Origin: Cristatella mucedo | Taxonomy: Eukaryota; Bryozoa; Phylactolaemata; Cristatellidae | Assembly (NCBI GenBank): GCA_009760855.2 | Contig: WPIO01000067.1 | Span: 931,501 to 995,500, forward strand | DNA length: 64,000 nucleotides | Reading direction: 5' to 3' | Position numbers and translations under genes: made by a program | Part shown: positions 1 through 12,256 of the stretch, in pieces | Layout: the number at the start of each line of letters is the position of its first letter | Numbering within the stretch: position 1 is the first letter of the stretch | The notes under the pieces: model-generated | What the model saw: only the letters and a program-made list of their open reading frames with translations | Told to the model about the DNA's origin: nothing | Databases searched by the model: none

Positions 1-455
1 GCTGTTGCCGCATCGATTGGATCACCAAAATATCCCAAATTTAATTTATGTTTATCTATTCAAATAAATGCTTCATATTAATTTGATTTCTTATTATAAC
101 TAACACCAATGAATTTTGAAGAATAATCTTTTCTCATTCCTTTATACCTTTGATTTTCAGAATGTTTTGCTTCTCTTAAATTACAAAATCTATAGTCAAT
201 TATGTCTAAATTAAAATGATTGATTTTAAAAATTGGCGTCTCGTTTTTACAAATTAACGTGGCTAATCTATGACTTTTGTATACTTTTCCATTTATTTGT
301 ATTTCTCTATAACCAGTATGATGTAATGGTCCAGCTTCTTTACCAGCTACTGCTTTTCTACGTTTTGTTTTATTTTTAAATTTGCTGGAATATGGATTAT
401 AGTCTAATAGTTCAAGAACTCTGTCTCTATAAGCAGTAAATTGATCCAATGACAT
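1..455 (-). pseudogene. HNH/AP2-type endonuclease remnant of a virus-like element
   Basis: The open part (78-455) begins at an ATG and reads 125 residues. It resembles phage and large-virus HNH nucleases: a G-rich strand with GY at residues 48-49, the HR pair at 62-63, an NH pair at 79-80 (usually DH in the family), and NLRE at 92-95 followed by Asn 101. Past residue 120 the frame enters an AP2-like DNA-binding segment (GVSYNKKSN, then LGYF further on). It is cut by TAA at 78-80 and again by TGA at 60-62, yet the same frame stays AP2-like to the window edge. Such genes cut DNA and act as selfish or accessory nucleases. Two stops suggest a dead gene. It lies next to PLA2-like and capsid-era remnants, which supports viral origin. 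Family assignment is from motifs only. Confidence 0.7.
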
Positions 456-537
456 TTCTATAAAGTGTTTTCCTTCTCTTTAAAATATTTTATTATATAT
501 TGACATATATATGGAATAAATATGCTATTATATATTG

Positions 538-596
<59 letters not shown>

Positions 597-610
597 CGTG
601 TGTGTGTGTG
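538..610. repeat. (TA)n/(TG)n microsatellite
   Basis: A run of alternating CA, TA and TG dinucleotides separates the nuclease remnant from the PLA2-like remnant. It generates spurious low-complexity frames on both strands, which are not called as genes. Confidence 0.95.
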
Positions 611-1397
611 AGTTATCAGGTAGTTAAACTTGCAATATCTGATTATCAAGTAAAACAAATTCCTGAATCAACAGAACCTATTTTTATTCGTTTGAAACAC
701 ACCGATTTGACAGGTGATATTCAAATTCTTCTCACTAATACTCAACTGGCAAGAATTGAAGAGTGAAGCAAAAGGAATTGGATTCCAATTGAATCGAAGT
801 CTTAGACAATTAAAACAAAATAGAAAAGTTTGTTCTGGTTGAGTAGATTTCATGAGTAAATAAACTGGAAATCGTGATATGCACATAAAACTTCCAAAAG
901 ATGTTCAATCAGAATTCGTACCAAACGGCTCATTCAACAATACTGGTCGTTATAGTTTTTCTGGCCCAGGCAGAGAATTTAGAAAAGGTTTGGATCACGG
1001 CTACGAGGGCATTAACGATCTTGACAGATCGGCTTTGGTGCATGATAGTCTTTATACAGAAGCAGCATCGGATCCTGAACCAAAACGAACAGAAATAAGA
1101 AGTTTATCAGATGTTGTTCTTGATGAATCTGCAGCACGCATTGCGTTGGATCCAAGACAACCATCTTATATCAGAGAAGACGCAAAAACGGTGGCAGCAA
1201 TTATGGCTGCAAAGGCTAAGTTGGGCTTGGGTCGTAATATTGGTGTGGATATTTTAGACAGTCAATTTGCAATGGATTTCTTAAAAGATAAAGTAACAAA
1301 TCTATCAAGTATAGGCAAGATAATGAATTATGCACAGAATCTTGGTTTAAAGATGTTGCCTAAAGTAGAAAAAGATATAAAAAATTTAAATAACTAA
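611..1397 (+). pseudogene. PLA2-like (parvovirus VP1-type) protein of Polinton/adintovirus origin
   Basis: The intact stretch 879-1397 reads 172 residues. It carries the calcium-loop signature SGPG (residues 28-31) and an HD catalytic pair (55-56) followed by SLY. This is the layout of the phospholipase A2 domains in parvovirus VP1 and in Polinton/adintovirus capsid-associated proteins, which act on membranes during entry. Upstream (611-878) related coding sequence continues in two frames: a frameshift near 757-765, TGA at 840-842 and TAA at 861-863. The natural N-terminus was therefore probably longer, and the apparent start at 879 may be an artefact of decay. The C-terminal half (about 90-172) is helical-looking and not recognised. 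The call rests on GPG plus HD and on the neighbours. Confidence 0.7.
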
Positions 1398-1436
1398 TAT
1401 AATTTCTTTATTTTGTTTCATTTGTTTTTTATATAT

Positions 1437-1952
1437 CTAATAATCGGCGTGATTAAACTTATCTTGACATTGTTTTTTATCTACAGCATAAACTTTAACT
1501 TGTTCAAGCTTCATTCTAATATTAAGTCTTTTTTCTAAATGATATGTATCTTGAGTTACGTATCCACCATCTAGAATACCAGTAACAGCAAAGTCATTTT
1601 CAAATTTTTGAATTATTTCCACAACACTACAGAATTTAATTTGTTTGTTCTTTTGATTAAAGAATATACATGGTCAAGTACAAAATTCAATCCATATACC
1701 AATATGGGAACGACTAGTCATATCATAGCCACTGTATTCAAGTTTCATACTTGCTCTAATAGCAATATGTTCTAGAACAGGTCTCATATTTTCAGTAATA
1801 AAAATCCTTGCATTGAAGTGAGGCTTAGAATTTTTACTAATTTTCTGTTCAATATAAACACGTGCTGGTTTTCCTATAGGAATTACAACAGAGGCATTTT
1901 CAAGTACTACAATTTTTTTGTTATCTTTTTCTATACAAGGAAAAGAAAACGT
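1437..1952 (-). pseudogene. Virus-element coding remnant, possibly minor capsid protein
   Basis: A single minus-strand frame is protein-like from 1952 down to a TAA at 1437, interrupted by TGA at 1674-1676 and preceded by TAA at 1953-1955. It is rich in alternating hydrophobic strands with few low-complexity stretches, as expected of a beta-rich capsid protein. No diagnostic motif is visible. It converges with the PLA2-like gene with about 40 bp between their ends, a compact viral arrangement. The minor-capsid idea is inference from the neighbourhood; it could be another structural or unknown gene. Confidence 0.45.
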
Positions 1953-1957
1953 TTAAA

Positions 1958-2420
1958 TTAAATTAATAACTCCATTGTCGATCCTAAATCTGACTCTTGC
2001 ATTATTTTTAAGAAGATTAGGCACCTTCTTCCGTGATCTGCTAGATCGTATTCTTGCAGCTTAAATGTTTGAACGCTCGGGAAAAAATACCAAAATAATT
2101 TATTTATTCTAGCATTTTTGGTGCACCGGATGAATTAAATAAAAACATTTAGATCCTCCTTTTTAAGTTCTACTCATTGATATATTGCTTTTTGAGAATC
2201 ACCAGTATTAAAAATAAGCCATTCATTCTTTAATGGCTTTGTTAGGTCTCTTGCAAAGACACATATAAAATTCTTTATATATAAATATTTCATATAATTA
2301 TTTATTTCAATATCTGCTAAAGGTGATGATTTTAGTTTTTTTTTAGTTGATCAATGGTCTTTTTAACCTCTGCAAGTATTTGTTCCTTATCAGCACATCC
2401 ACCAACACCTAAAGCATATC
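1958..2420 (-). pseudogene. Unknown coding remnant of the same virus-like element
   Basis: Another minus-strand frame reads like protein from about 2420 to a TAA at 1958-1960. It has one frameshift in an A-run near 2330-2340, one TGA near 2190 and one TAA near 2130. The segment includes acidic and Lys-rich helical-looking parts and then FPSVQTFKLQEYDL. No family is recognised. It lies directly upstream of the 1437-1952 frame, and the two could be parts of one longer gene separated by a frameshift. Confidence 0.4.
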
Positions 2421-4145
2421 TCTTGGCACTAACTGAGAATGTGTACAAAGTTCATTTGATATTGCTGCAAAGAGAGCTGGCACTGATCAACCTTTTCCAT
2501 GAGTGGTTTTTATTATTTAACTATTATCATGCCAAAAAGAAATACTTATTACCTTGGGTTTCATGTGTGGAAGTAATGATGGTACATTCAGTTTGGACAA
2601 AGTAGTAATTTTGCAAACGTTTGTTCGTCTCCAATATCATTACAGATTCTCAGAAAATCAGACCTAATGCTTAATTAGCCATCCTTCACGAAAAGCATAT
2701 AATTATTTATTATTTTGACCTCGGACAGAATCTCTGGTATAAGATTCAAGATTTCACCTCTATAATTGAATACCATGACAACTATAATCGACGAATGCAC
2801 GTAAAGTAAGTTTTAAGTCTTATCTTTTCTCTTCGTAGACGATATCTGTGCTTCTTTTGAAGAAACGGCCGATCACTGCCCTTGTTTAACAGCACCATTG
2901 ATTAACATCAAGGAAGACACCTATTTTAGGTGACAGCTTAGAGGTCAAAGTGCAAATCTGAGGTTTTATGTGTGACTGTGTATTGTTACGGACCAATGAA
3001 TAACTGCAATACAGCTCCCATTTCCACAATAATTGTCAGAAGACTGCAGCTTTTTGTCCCAATTATACAGAATGGCGTTAAAGGTTAACTTACCACACTC
3101 TATCCAATTGGACGCTTTAGTTCTCCCACTATTGCCTCGATTTGCCCGCGGCAGCTTGCCTATTTACTCGTTCCATCAGCGATGCAGCTGCTATTCCCGA
3201 AGTATGCGTTGCCTAGCTATTATAATTAAATGAAATTGCTGGTCAAAGGATATTGGGTCGTCCTACCTTATTGTAATACATGGGGCATGCACTTGGTAAT
3301 CGAATTGCCACCAATGGTATGGACCGTCTGAGGCCATAGTAGTAAAACTTGTAAGGCCAGTGCCCAGGTATTTTTTAGTAAACCAGAACATCGTTTTAAT
3401 AGTAAGCAAACAAAACCACCATTTAAAAATGCCAAGTTTTGGATTAGTAGCTGTTGCCCAGTTCAACAATGGAGAGCTAGCCATTAAAATAAATTAGATT
3501 AAATTGAAATTAATAATAAATACATAATAAAATAGAAATTAAATTAGAGGCCATTAAGTAAACACTTGCATGGGCTATATCGTCAAATAGTGCTGGTAAA
3601 TTTGTAACACTTTGTTTCCTAACTTTAAATGTAATCTCAGCTGCTCCATGCTTACAGTGATAATGATAGTAGTATCGCATTTCGATTAAGCTCAGAGGCT
3701 GGCCGGTCCGGGCGATTGAAGGCCTAGCTGAGGAACTCTATGGCAATGCAATAAAGTTCTGTGGTTAACTTTAAATAATCCATCCTATAATGCCTTGCGG
3801 TGAACTCTGCTGAAGACCGACCTGCCAGGGGTGTAGTAGTCAAACTGGCACTAACCGTTAGCATCTGTGCATGGCACGTAGCTTTACAAAATTTGACTTT
3901 TCTCTGAATTCATTTTAAGTCACCGTGATTTTAGTCTTTATATAATATTGCAGTTTTCTTAAATGAACCGACAGTTAAATTCAAAAATATCATGAGGACT
4001 TTTATAGTGACTGCTATGAGGCAGGTCATTTAGTGGTCTGCCATGGCTTGTTAGCAAGTAGATGCAGTCAACAATTGGTAAAACAGAAATAGTATGGAGA
4101 TATGGGTGATAGTGCTTACAATTCTCAGTATTGAAGCCTTGTTGC
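2421..4145. other. No gene recognised
   Basis: AT-rich sequence with only short, unconvincing frames on both strands. The left part probably holds the junction between the virus-like fragment and host DNA, but no terminal repeat is visible here. Confidence 0.6.
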
Positions 4146-4330
4146 ATTTGATAAAGTGAAATCAGAGAACTCGATCTCTTTCTAGGCGAATTACATTTGC
4201 TGCAAAGGGAAATGCGGCTCGATGGTGAGTAATTTCACGCTTAATAAACAACGAGAATAACATGGTTAGGCGTGACATGCACAGGTTCGCATGCAAGTGC
4301 GATTAGTGGCAGCATGCACGAGCAAAATGT
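4146..4330 (-). mobile_element. L2/CR1-type LINE 3' end (minus strand)
   Basis: This shows the family's 3' hallmark in reverse: TTGATAAAGTG, a degraded GAGAACT...TCTCTTTCTAGGCG hairpin, TTTGCTGCAAAG, then the stretch reading ACATGCACAGG and GTGGCAGCATGCAC. The same order occurs in the cleaner copies at 23,590-25,432 and 59,935-60,078. Confidence 0.75.
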
Positions 4331-4379
4331 AAGGCATTGCCTATTCCCTCAAAATCAAGAGCATTTTATTATTTCTGTA

Positions 4380-5770
4380 TTTTCGTCTCTTAGGAGTTTA
4401 GACGTAGGAAGATTATATAGGCTCGCTGTGCTCAATCTTTCGGCAACTTTTGATATTCTCAATCACCAAGTTCTTTCGAGCGCCTCTAATCTTCACTTGG
4501 CATCCTCGGCACGGCACTGCAGTGGTTCCAGGTACTATCTCAGCGGTGCTCTAGATTAATGATTTGCATAAATTAAAGATCATCCAAGGAAACAATGAAG
4601 TACGTGTCCCTCAAACCGTTGCCACGTCTGGTTCTTGATCTAAAGGATAAAGATCATCGGAGGAACCACGGAAGTATGGAGTACCTCGGCGGTCAGTGAT
4701 TGGTCAAATTCATTTCACTGTTTGTACTCTTTGTTTTGCCGGTACGATTGCCAGGAACAATCTACACTTTCACTTCTATCCATATGACATTCAGTTATTT
4801 CTTTGCTTTGATCTCTTTAAGTAACCCAGCACATCGAATTTTCCTAACTTCCTTGGTGCATGTATATATAACATATCCACTAGGATTGCAGCAAATGAGC
4901 AAATTGCAAAAAAGCCAAAGCTCAAAATAGGCTCTACCAGAATATCTCCCGTTAAATCTTTACAAGGTCTATGAGTCGTATTCCAAAGTGACATTTTAAC
5001 AGACGACCGCATCAGCTTAATATTCAAGTCTGCTTACTTTCAGCTGCATAATGCTGCTAAAACTCGGGCTTGTTTAGTCAGGGATCCCACAGCTAAGTTG
5101 TTCCGTGCATTTGAGATACCCCGTCTCAACTTCGGTAACTCACTGCACGCCGAGTCTATGGCAAGTGCAATTAGGAATTAGAGCTGGTGCAAAACTTTGC
5201 AGCTAGGCTTGTCTGTCAATAACGTGTCAGTAGCCACGTCCCCCTACTTCTTGCTAACCTGAACTTGGTCCCATTCAACATATTGACTGCAAGGTCACGT
5301 CACTTACTTTTAGTTACCTTTATTCGTGTTTTCCATTGTTTCTATCAAATATATCGCCTCTTAGGCTAAGCATCGTGCCATTCATTTTTCGTAATGTAAT
5401 ATTTTACCTTTGGCTCTCATGAATCTCAAATCCTTTGGAGACCGTGCTTTTAGTTAGTATTTACCTCCAAAGTCTGTAACTCACTTCCGACTGGCTCTTC
5501 TACGTTCCCCTATTTGACTGTATTTAAATATAAGCTCTAAGCGCATTGATCTATCGGAGCATTTAGGGAGTCCGTATGATTCGTCATTTCGTGGTGACAG
5601 CGCGCATACTGCCACAAACTATATTTGCATGCAGACCCTAGGCATGTCCCGGACTGTTGTCGTTGAGCATATTAACACTAACCATTCAATCATGCTTCTT
5701 TTGCTGCAAATGTAAACTGTTTAGAACATGATATGTGCAATGAGTAAATCAAAATATAATTATTATTAGG
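4380..5770 (+). mobile_element. Degenerate L2/CR1-type LINE copy
   Basis: A heavily mutated plus-strand LINE. Recognisable parts are an RT fragment resembling the LDLSAAFDTIDH region (about 4,430-4,490), a trace of the DDTQL catalytic region (about 4,785-4,800), and the 3' coding end with TCCTTTGGAGACCGTGC (about 5,432-5,450). A 3' tail with TTGCTGCAAATGTAAA ends near 5,770 in an ATTATT run. Internal deletions make it shorter than the copy at 6,980-9,150. No frame is open. Confidence 0.7.
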
Positions 5771-6979
5771 AATACTCATCTCCTTTTTTCATTAATCACG
5801 TCAGGCAAGGAACAACCTGCTCTTCCGATTACAATTGTTCATTGACCGTTTCGACCAACTGGTATCACTTAATTTCGTCAGTGTTTCGTTAGAGTTCCTT
5901 TTTAAATCTAAAAGCTAGCAACGTTTGCCAGTCTTTGGCATTTACTGTCGCTTTCAACTACATCAACCTGACCTAAGAAGATAATTACCTGATATACGGT
6001 GCTTTCAGGCGTCTGTGAAGGTATGGCATGTCCCAGCTGACAAGCACTGCCGCCTCTTCTCTGCTCATCGCGATAGCAAGCTTCAGCGAAAACCTCTAAA
6101 GCGTTGCTGCCTGGGCTGTAATTACTCCATCTGAGCTTATGAATTGGTAGACACTATTTTCACTGACAATCGGTTATGATATGTATACTAAACTTAGTTG
6201 GAGCACAGCAGGCAAGCTCAGGCTGAGCTGCTTTAGGGTTGCGTTTTTACTGGTTGTCGTTAGTTACATCAAGTACACAAGAAGCACAAGCACAAAACTC
6301 TAATACTTCGATGCAGATGATGGCAGTACAATAATCCTGATTTTTCTCGTAGATCCAAATCTGGCACAGGTTTATTTCACCATCTTATTAAACGTTGTGT
6401 TCTTAGCTTGCAACAGCGACTCCTAGAGTTTGAGTCAAACCATGGGTCGAGATGGCGAGTATTAAAAAATGCCTAGAGCATTAGATGCAGGTTGTGGCTG
6501 ATACTACGCTTTCGTTTTGTGAAGGTTAACGAGGTCAATTACTTGACGAATTTGGATATCACCAAAGATATATCAATACATTTTAGTTAATTTGCAAAAC
6601 CTTTTGTGTGTTACTCTTAAAGAGACATTCACTCAGTATTCCCAAGCATATCCCATGTCACCGTTATCTAGCAAGTTGTAGGGGCTAAGACGTTAGCATC
6701 ATGTATGAAGATGCTTTCATTGTATCATGGTTAGGAAGCAATTGATCTATAGTCAATCCTTGAAATAGCATACAATTATGACTGATCCATGTTTGATTTA
6801 ACTTATTTCCATTTTCGTTTGGATGTGAATGATCAAACCCAAATTACATTCGGCATTCGTTCAGACAGTATGAATGAACGCCTGAAATATCGGTAGCAAT
6901 CCCATCTGGAGCCTTTTTATTGTATTACAATTCTGCATATATATTAACCGACCATTGTGACAATATTTTTAGCTAGATA
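5771..6979. other. No gene recognised
   Basis: No recognisable coding frame, tRNA-like element or microsatellite. It may include an unrecognisably old 5' LINE segment just before 6,980. Confidence 0.5.
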
Positions 6980-9150
6980 GAATTTGCCCTTCGACAGGCA
7001 TACGAAGCCTACTGTAGGTCGTACAAATCGATCCTAGCAAGGGCCAAGTCTAGTTTCTATAGAAACGTATTTGAATCACAGATGTGCAATCAAAAAATGC
7101 TGATGTCGACAATTAACTATCTCCTCAACCGCTCCCAGATTAGCTCCTTACCCGATGATCCTTGAGATGATCTAGCCGATCGCTTCCTTTGATTCTTTGT
7201 GCAGAAGATAGACAAGGTCAGGGAATTAGTCCCTGCAATGACAACATCCTCCCTCTAGAATGCTGTTCCTCGATTCCTGGCTTCACCTCAACCTCTACAT
7301 TTAAGCAGATCACTAGTGATCTAGTCCTGAAGTTCTTCTCGCAATCAAAATAAAAACAAATCCACTGGATCCTTTTCCAACTGTCCAGCTCCTACATTGC
7401 ATTGATCTGCTGCTGCCACGCGTCATTATTACGTCATCCTAAGGTCATGCCCAAGCACTTTTCAAAAAAGCTGTAGTCAGGCCACTTCTCAAGAATGCGA
7501 CACTAGACTAAGAGAACATAAGCAACTACCGCCAAGTCTTCCTTCTACCATTATTATCAAAGACACTGGAACGGGAAGTGGCGGAGAAGCTGAACTCATA
7601 TGTCGAAACTTTAAGCCTTACTAGTTAATTCCAGTCTGACTTTAGAGCTAATCACTCCACAGAGTCAGTATTACTTAGGGTGTACAACGATCTACTACTA
7701 CGACGTACTTCTTAGGAATGCAGAAACGAGTAGAGTGTCTCTGCTCGTTGTGCTCGATCTTTTGGCAACTTTCGATAATACCGATCACGAAGTTCTTGTA
7801 GAGCGCCTCTCATCTCGCCAATGCATCACTGGCACTTATCTGCAATGGTTCAGGTCGTCAGTGGGAAACTCCAGAGTATTAACGTGAATGATCAAAGATC
7901 ACCCGAGGTACCTCTGAAATCTGGGGTGCCTCAACACTTCATGCTAGATCCGGTCCGTTTCAAGGTCCATACTTTTCCTCCTGCTGATGTGATTGCCAAG
8001 TGCAATCTGGGCTCTCACTTCTATGCGGATGACACTCAGTTGTACCTTTGCCTTGATCCCTCCCAGCTTTCGAGCACCTCGAATTTTCTCGACTCACTTG
8101 CTGCATGTATTGACGACATCCGCACATAGATAGCAGCTAATTCTCTAAAACTAAATGATGACAAAACCAACTTACTAATTATAGGCACACCCAGTACGGT
8201 TAAGAAGTTGGAAAGGCTGAGGCTAAAAACTGGCTGTGCCAGCATATCTCCTGTTGAATCGGCTCGAAATGTAGGTGTCGTTGTCCAAAGTGATCTCTCG
8301 TTAGACGACCACATCAGCTCCACAGTCAAATCTGCCTACTTGTAGCTAAATTACATTGTTAAATGGGTCGTTTAGATAAGTATACTACGTCTAAGTTGGT
8401 CCATGCATTCGTGGCATCCCGTCTTGACTTATACGTCTCTCTGCTTACTGGCCTACCTGCATGTGCAGTTAGCTATTACAGCTGGTGCAAAACTCCGCAG
8501 CTAGGTTGTCTGTCGTGAGCAGTTGCAGTTGTGGCGAGCCTTGCAGTTGCCATATCACACCATTTCTCGCAGATCTGCACTGGCTACCAGTCAAGCAACG
8601 GATTGACTTCAAGGTTTTGTCGCTGACTTTTAGGTCACTTCATTCCTCGGCTCCAGCCAATCTCTCAGATTCACTCTCCCACCATACCCAGCATAATACC
8701 ACCAGCTTGTCAAAATCGAACAGCTACCAATACCTCGTACAAACCTCGAATCCTGTAGAAACCGTGCATGTAGCTCGTTTTCTCTCAAAGCCTGGAGCTC
8801 ACTCTCAACTTGTGTCAGAAGATCACTTGATTTAGCCACATTTAAAAACAACTTAAAACACACCTATGTAGGACAGCATTTAGTGGGTCCCTGTGATTCG
8901 TCCTTCATGTGCTTATACATGCTGACCCTGTGCATGCAGCCACTAATCGCACTTGCATGCTCATCCTGTGCATATCACACCTAACCATGTCATTCTTGTT
9001 GCTCATCAAAGGTGAAACTACTCACCATTCAGTAGCGTTTCCCTTTGCAGCCAATGTAAAGTGATTAGAAAGAGGTTGAATTCTCTGATGGAGCTTTATC
9101 TAGTGCATTATTAAAAATAGCATTCTTATTATTAATAATATTATTACTTT
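6980..9150 (+). mobile_element. L2/CR1-type LINE, 5'-truncated and decayed
   Basis: This is the longest plus-strand LINE copy. It starts in the linker upstream of the RT domain and runs through the RT. FYADDTQLYLC, the catalytic YADD box, lies near 8,018-8,050 and is preceded by GVPQ. It continues through the thumb region and the 3' coding end to a tail at about 9,055-9,150. Multiple stops and small indels break the frame, so it is dead. The RT would prime on nicked target DNA and copy the LINE RNA. The tail has the remnants of the family hairpin and ends in ATT-rich sequence. Confidence 0.85.
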
Positions 9151-9468
9151 TGTAGATTCAGGGGTCCTTATGCGCCGTATAATAATTTACTTGCTTGTTT
9201 CGGCTTGCTCATCTACCGGCCTCTTTTCGGGACACTCCTTCACAGGTCCTATCCCCATAAATGACCACGCCCACTCCGTGCTGCAGTCGGCTCTGCAGAT
9301 GGATGACATCGGACCCGCGTTTGTACAGTCGCCGTCCTGTATGACTGTCAGTGCGAGTAAATAAATTGCCCACCTCTCATATGCAGTCATTGGATCTGGA
9401 TATGTAGGACTCTAGCTACATTGCACTGCCATCAGATCACTAGGATACAACCACTGGTGGTCTGTACG
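9151..9468. other. No gene recognised
   Basis: A short spacer with 60-70 codon frames on both strands that overlap each other and resemble nothing known. Confidence 0.5.
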
Positions 9469-9645
9469 GTGAGCCATGATGGCACACTAGGTAAGGCGGT
9501 TGCTTTTCACGGCCTCGGTCCCGAGGTCGTGGGTTCGATTCCTGCGGTGGGGCGATCCTTTATCGCCACTGCAAGCGGTGGTGATAGCCGTAAAGGCTCT
9601 TCTGTCACTATACAAAAGAGGCTGTTTAATCAGCTAGGATTTAGT
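9469..9645 (+). mobile_element. tRNA-derived SINE, copy 1
   Basis: The pol III promoter is clear: an A-box-like TGGCACACTAGG near 9,480 and a perfect B box, GGTTCGATTCC, near 9,532. Before the B box lies a near-perfect hairpin made by GACCTCGG/CCGAGGTC-type arms. The body contains CACTGCAAGCGGTG and GCCGTAAAGGC hairpins and ends AATCAGCTAGGATTTA. At least seven related copies occur in the window. Confidence 0.88.
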
Positions 9646-9883
9646 CCGTCTTGGATTCCGAAAAAATCAGCTTGGAATTCTGAGACACCGCTGCATTTTA
9701 ATTTTGTTTTCGATAAGATAGCGATTGGCTAAAGCAAAAAAGGCAGCCGATGGCTTCAACATACAAGCGATGGCAGTGATGTTGTCTGACTTCCGGTCCG
9801 AGGCTTCACACTCTTCTAAATAGGTTGGAAGCAACATTGAACAGCTGTCCAGAGCTGGACTAGGTATGACTTAAAAATGCTGG

Positions 9884-10047
9884 CCAATTTAACAGCTTCT
9901 TTTGCATAGCGACACGAGAGTTTTTACGGCTATCTTCACAGCTTGCTGTGGCGATTAAAGATCACCCTCCACAGGTTTCTAAGCCACGACCTCGGGACCG
10001 AGGTAGTAAAAAGCAACCGCCTTAGCTAGTGTGCCATCACGGCTCAC
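9884..10047 (-). mobile_element. tRNA-derived SINE, copy 2 (minus)
   Basis: Reverse-oriented relative of copy 1: tail AATTTAACAGC..CTCTTTT-like, body hairpins, then CCACGACCTCGGGACCGAGG and GTGTGCCATCACGG. The B box is damaged (TTTCTAAGCCACG), so it is an older copy than those at 9,469 or 15,512. Confidence 0.8.
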
Positions 10048-10359
10048 TTGCTCAACGTCAGCCTGCATTGGATGTAGATGTAAGATCCTCTTTTAGGTTA
10101 GTAGAGTATCTTTGACAGTTTTTTGCCTGCAGTTCGCTACTTACCAAATATTCTGCTATATCGTGTGACACACAATGCCGGTTTTCCGGCAAGAACTTCT
10201 GTAAAAATCTCTCACCGACCATGAGCAATTGTCGTTCGGCACAAGAAGTCCTTCGGGCTAGTGGTAGAGCCAATATTTCTAATGCAGGGACTAAGACCTG
10301 CAAATTTAATGGAGGAAAAACTAAGGTATGAAGGTTGAACTATGGAAACGTAACGCAAC
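10048..10359. other. No gene recognised
   Basis: A spacer between a SINE and an unclassified repeat, with a single 81-codon minus-strand frame that matches no family I know. Confidence 0.5.
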
Positions 10360-10800
10360 GTAACTCCAAGAGTAACTCCACAAAGCCATACAGACTATTG
10401 GTTTCTTATGCAAGAGAGTTTTGTAAAAAAATCTCTTACAGCGTAGGCGGCTTTCTGTATGCATTTAGAAGCCATCGGACTTTGCATCATTCTACATAGA
10501 TATATTGGAAGCATCGCAGAGTCATGAGAGCAGTTACCAGAGTGAACAACATTGAAGGAGCATCTCTGGTGCTGGAAAGGATATGCCGTAGTCAGCAGCA
10601 GCCGAGTAGTTATTGTTGCTTGAGAATCGTGGTAGCGGGTTTCTAAGTCTAGGACATGCAGAGCTAAAGCTTGTGTCACCAACGGTCTTAAGCGAAGAAA
10701 TGGAACAGCAAAGTTATTTTCCGTACAAGACCTGAGGGCATGAGGAGGAGTCCAAAACTGTTGCCGCAGTTCCGTTAGGTATTGCGGGCTTTGTGAGTCA
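10360..10800 (-). repeat. Unclassified interspersed repeat R1, copy 1
   Basis: Shares an ordered series of blocks with 50,475-50,790 (GTAACTCCACAAAG, GAGAGTTTTGT, CATTCGGTAGCC-like) and, for its right part, with 30,470-30,556 (GCAAATTTGT..GACGAGGAGG-like). The minus strand gives a 95-codon frame (10,395-10,682) that may be a piece of a transposon protein, but no motif identifies it. Confidence 0.55.
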
Positions 10801-11064
10801 GCTTAAAAATCTTTCTTTGTGTCCGCTGATCAACCAGCAGAAATCCTAGCTCTTTCAGCAAAGCAGACACGTGGTCAACTTTTGAGATTTTGGAAATATC
10901 CTTGCAGCAATATTCACAGCAATCTGCAGTATTCTCTGATTTTTTATTCGTTTTGTGGTTTACTCTTGTATGTGATTGATGACAATAAAAAATCGTATTA
11001 CCATTTGAGTGTGCTCAATTTTTCACTGGGGACTTTACACGTTGAATTGAAGTCTAAATTTTAG

Positions 11065-12068
11065 ATTGTGCCTGGCAAAGAAATTGGCAAGAAGGAGAGT
11101 ATAAAAGTGTGAACAATCAGACCAAGCACAGAGCCCAGCGATACCACATAATTCAGTGGTTAATTGGACAATATTTATCCATTCTCATTGATAACTTGCC
11201 AAGCCCCGAGTCCTGAGGTACCCCATAAATTTGCAGTTAATCGGATGATGTTTCTATTCACGTCAATACCCTGGAATCCTACTGAGATAGAAACTGCACC
11301 ATTAAAGTGCCGAGTATGAGATACCCAGCCCACATGAGAGCCGTTTGAGAGATACTCGGAGATCGGCAGTGTCAAAAGCCGTGGGAAGATTGAGCAAGAC
11401 GAGCAGATCTATTCTAAACATGTGTTCATTCATAAGTAGGTCATTATCTACCTAAAGCAATACCGGGCTATATAAAGTGATTAGCTCAGAAGCAAGACTA
11501 GAACTCATTTGCAATGCTTAAAGTTTCAACAGTTCAGCTGGTCTGCAATGACTTGCTCATGATTCTTTAATGGAAAATACAAAAGCCCAATTAGAAGGAA
11601 GTTGCTTAAGTTTTCTTGGTTAGCTGTTGCTTTCTTGAATGATGGCCCACATGCAACCTTTTTTTCAAAGAGCTGGGTCAGGACCCGATTATAATGGCAT
11701 GCTTACGATGTTAACTAGCCATGATAGCAGCAGCTGATATATGCATCGCTCTAGCAGGACAGTGGAAATTAGGTCTACAGGATTAGTTGCCTTCATTAAT
11801 TAAGAATACGAACATGAGGACGAGGTCACCAGTGACCTCATAAGGTGTAGATACTGAGTGCTGCAAGGAATTGAGGGACGTAAAATTCAAGCACGATTCT
11901 GATACCCAAGGGGAGGACATCATTACCTTGTCAATCTTTCTGAAAAAAAAGCTAGATTAGTGATCACCTGGACAATCACAAGAATGACGAGTTCAGCTAA
12001 ACTCGTTGCGTTTTAAAAAAAAGGTCGATCGTAGACATCAGCATTTTTGGATCGTGCATATGTTATTC
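11065..12068 (-). mobile_element. L2/CR1-type LINE, old internal fragment (minus)
   Basis: Aligns by eye with the RT part of the 23,590-25,432 copy: CCTGAGGTACCCC, CACGTCAATACCCTGGA, GAGCAAGACGAGCAGA and CAGTTCAGCTGGTCTGC occur in the same order. The 3' end and catalytic box region are missing on the left side. Many indels; no usable frame. Confidence 0.75.
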
Positions 12069-12088
12069 AACAATATTGTAGTAAAAAA

Positions 12089-12256
12089 ATTTAGCTGATT
12101 AAACCGCCTCTTTTTGTATAGCGACAGAAGAGCCTTTACGGCTATCACCACTGCTTTCAGTGGCGATAAAGAATCACCCACCGCAGGAATCGAACCCACG
12201 ACCTCGGGACTGAGGTCGTAAAAGCAACCACCTTACCTAGTGTGCCATCACTGCTG
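12089..12256 (-). mobile_element. tRNA-derived SINE, copy 3 (minus)
   Basis: Well-preserved reverse copy: TTTAGCTGATTAAACCGCC tail, CACTGCTTTCAGTGG hairpin, B box as GGAATCGAACCC, the CACGACCTCGGG hairpin arm, and GTGTGCCATCAC at the promoter end. Confidence 0.87.

Noticed and set aside
458-766. Frames made of CV, YI or TH repeats
   Set aside because: They are translations of the (TA)n/(TG)n microsatellite.
9469-9545. A functional tRNA gene
   Set aside because: A and B boxes are present, but no cloverleaf or acceptor stem forms, and the sequence is repeated as a SINE.
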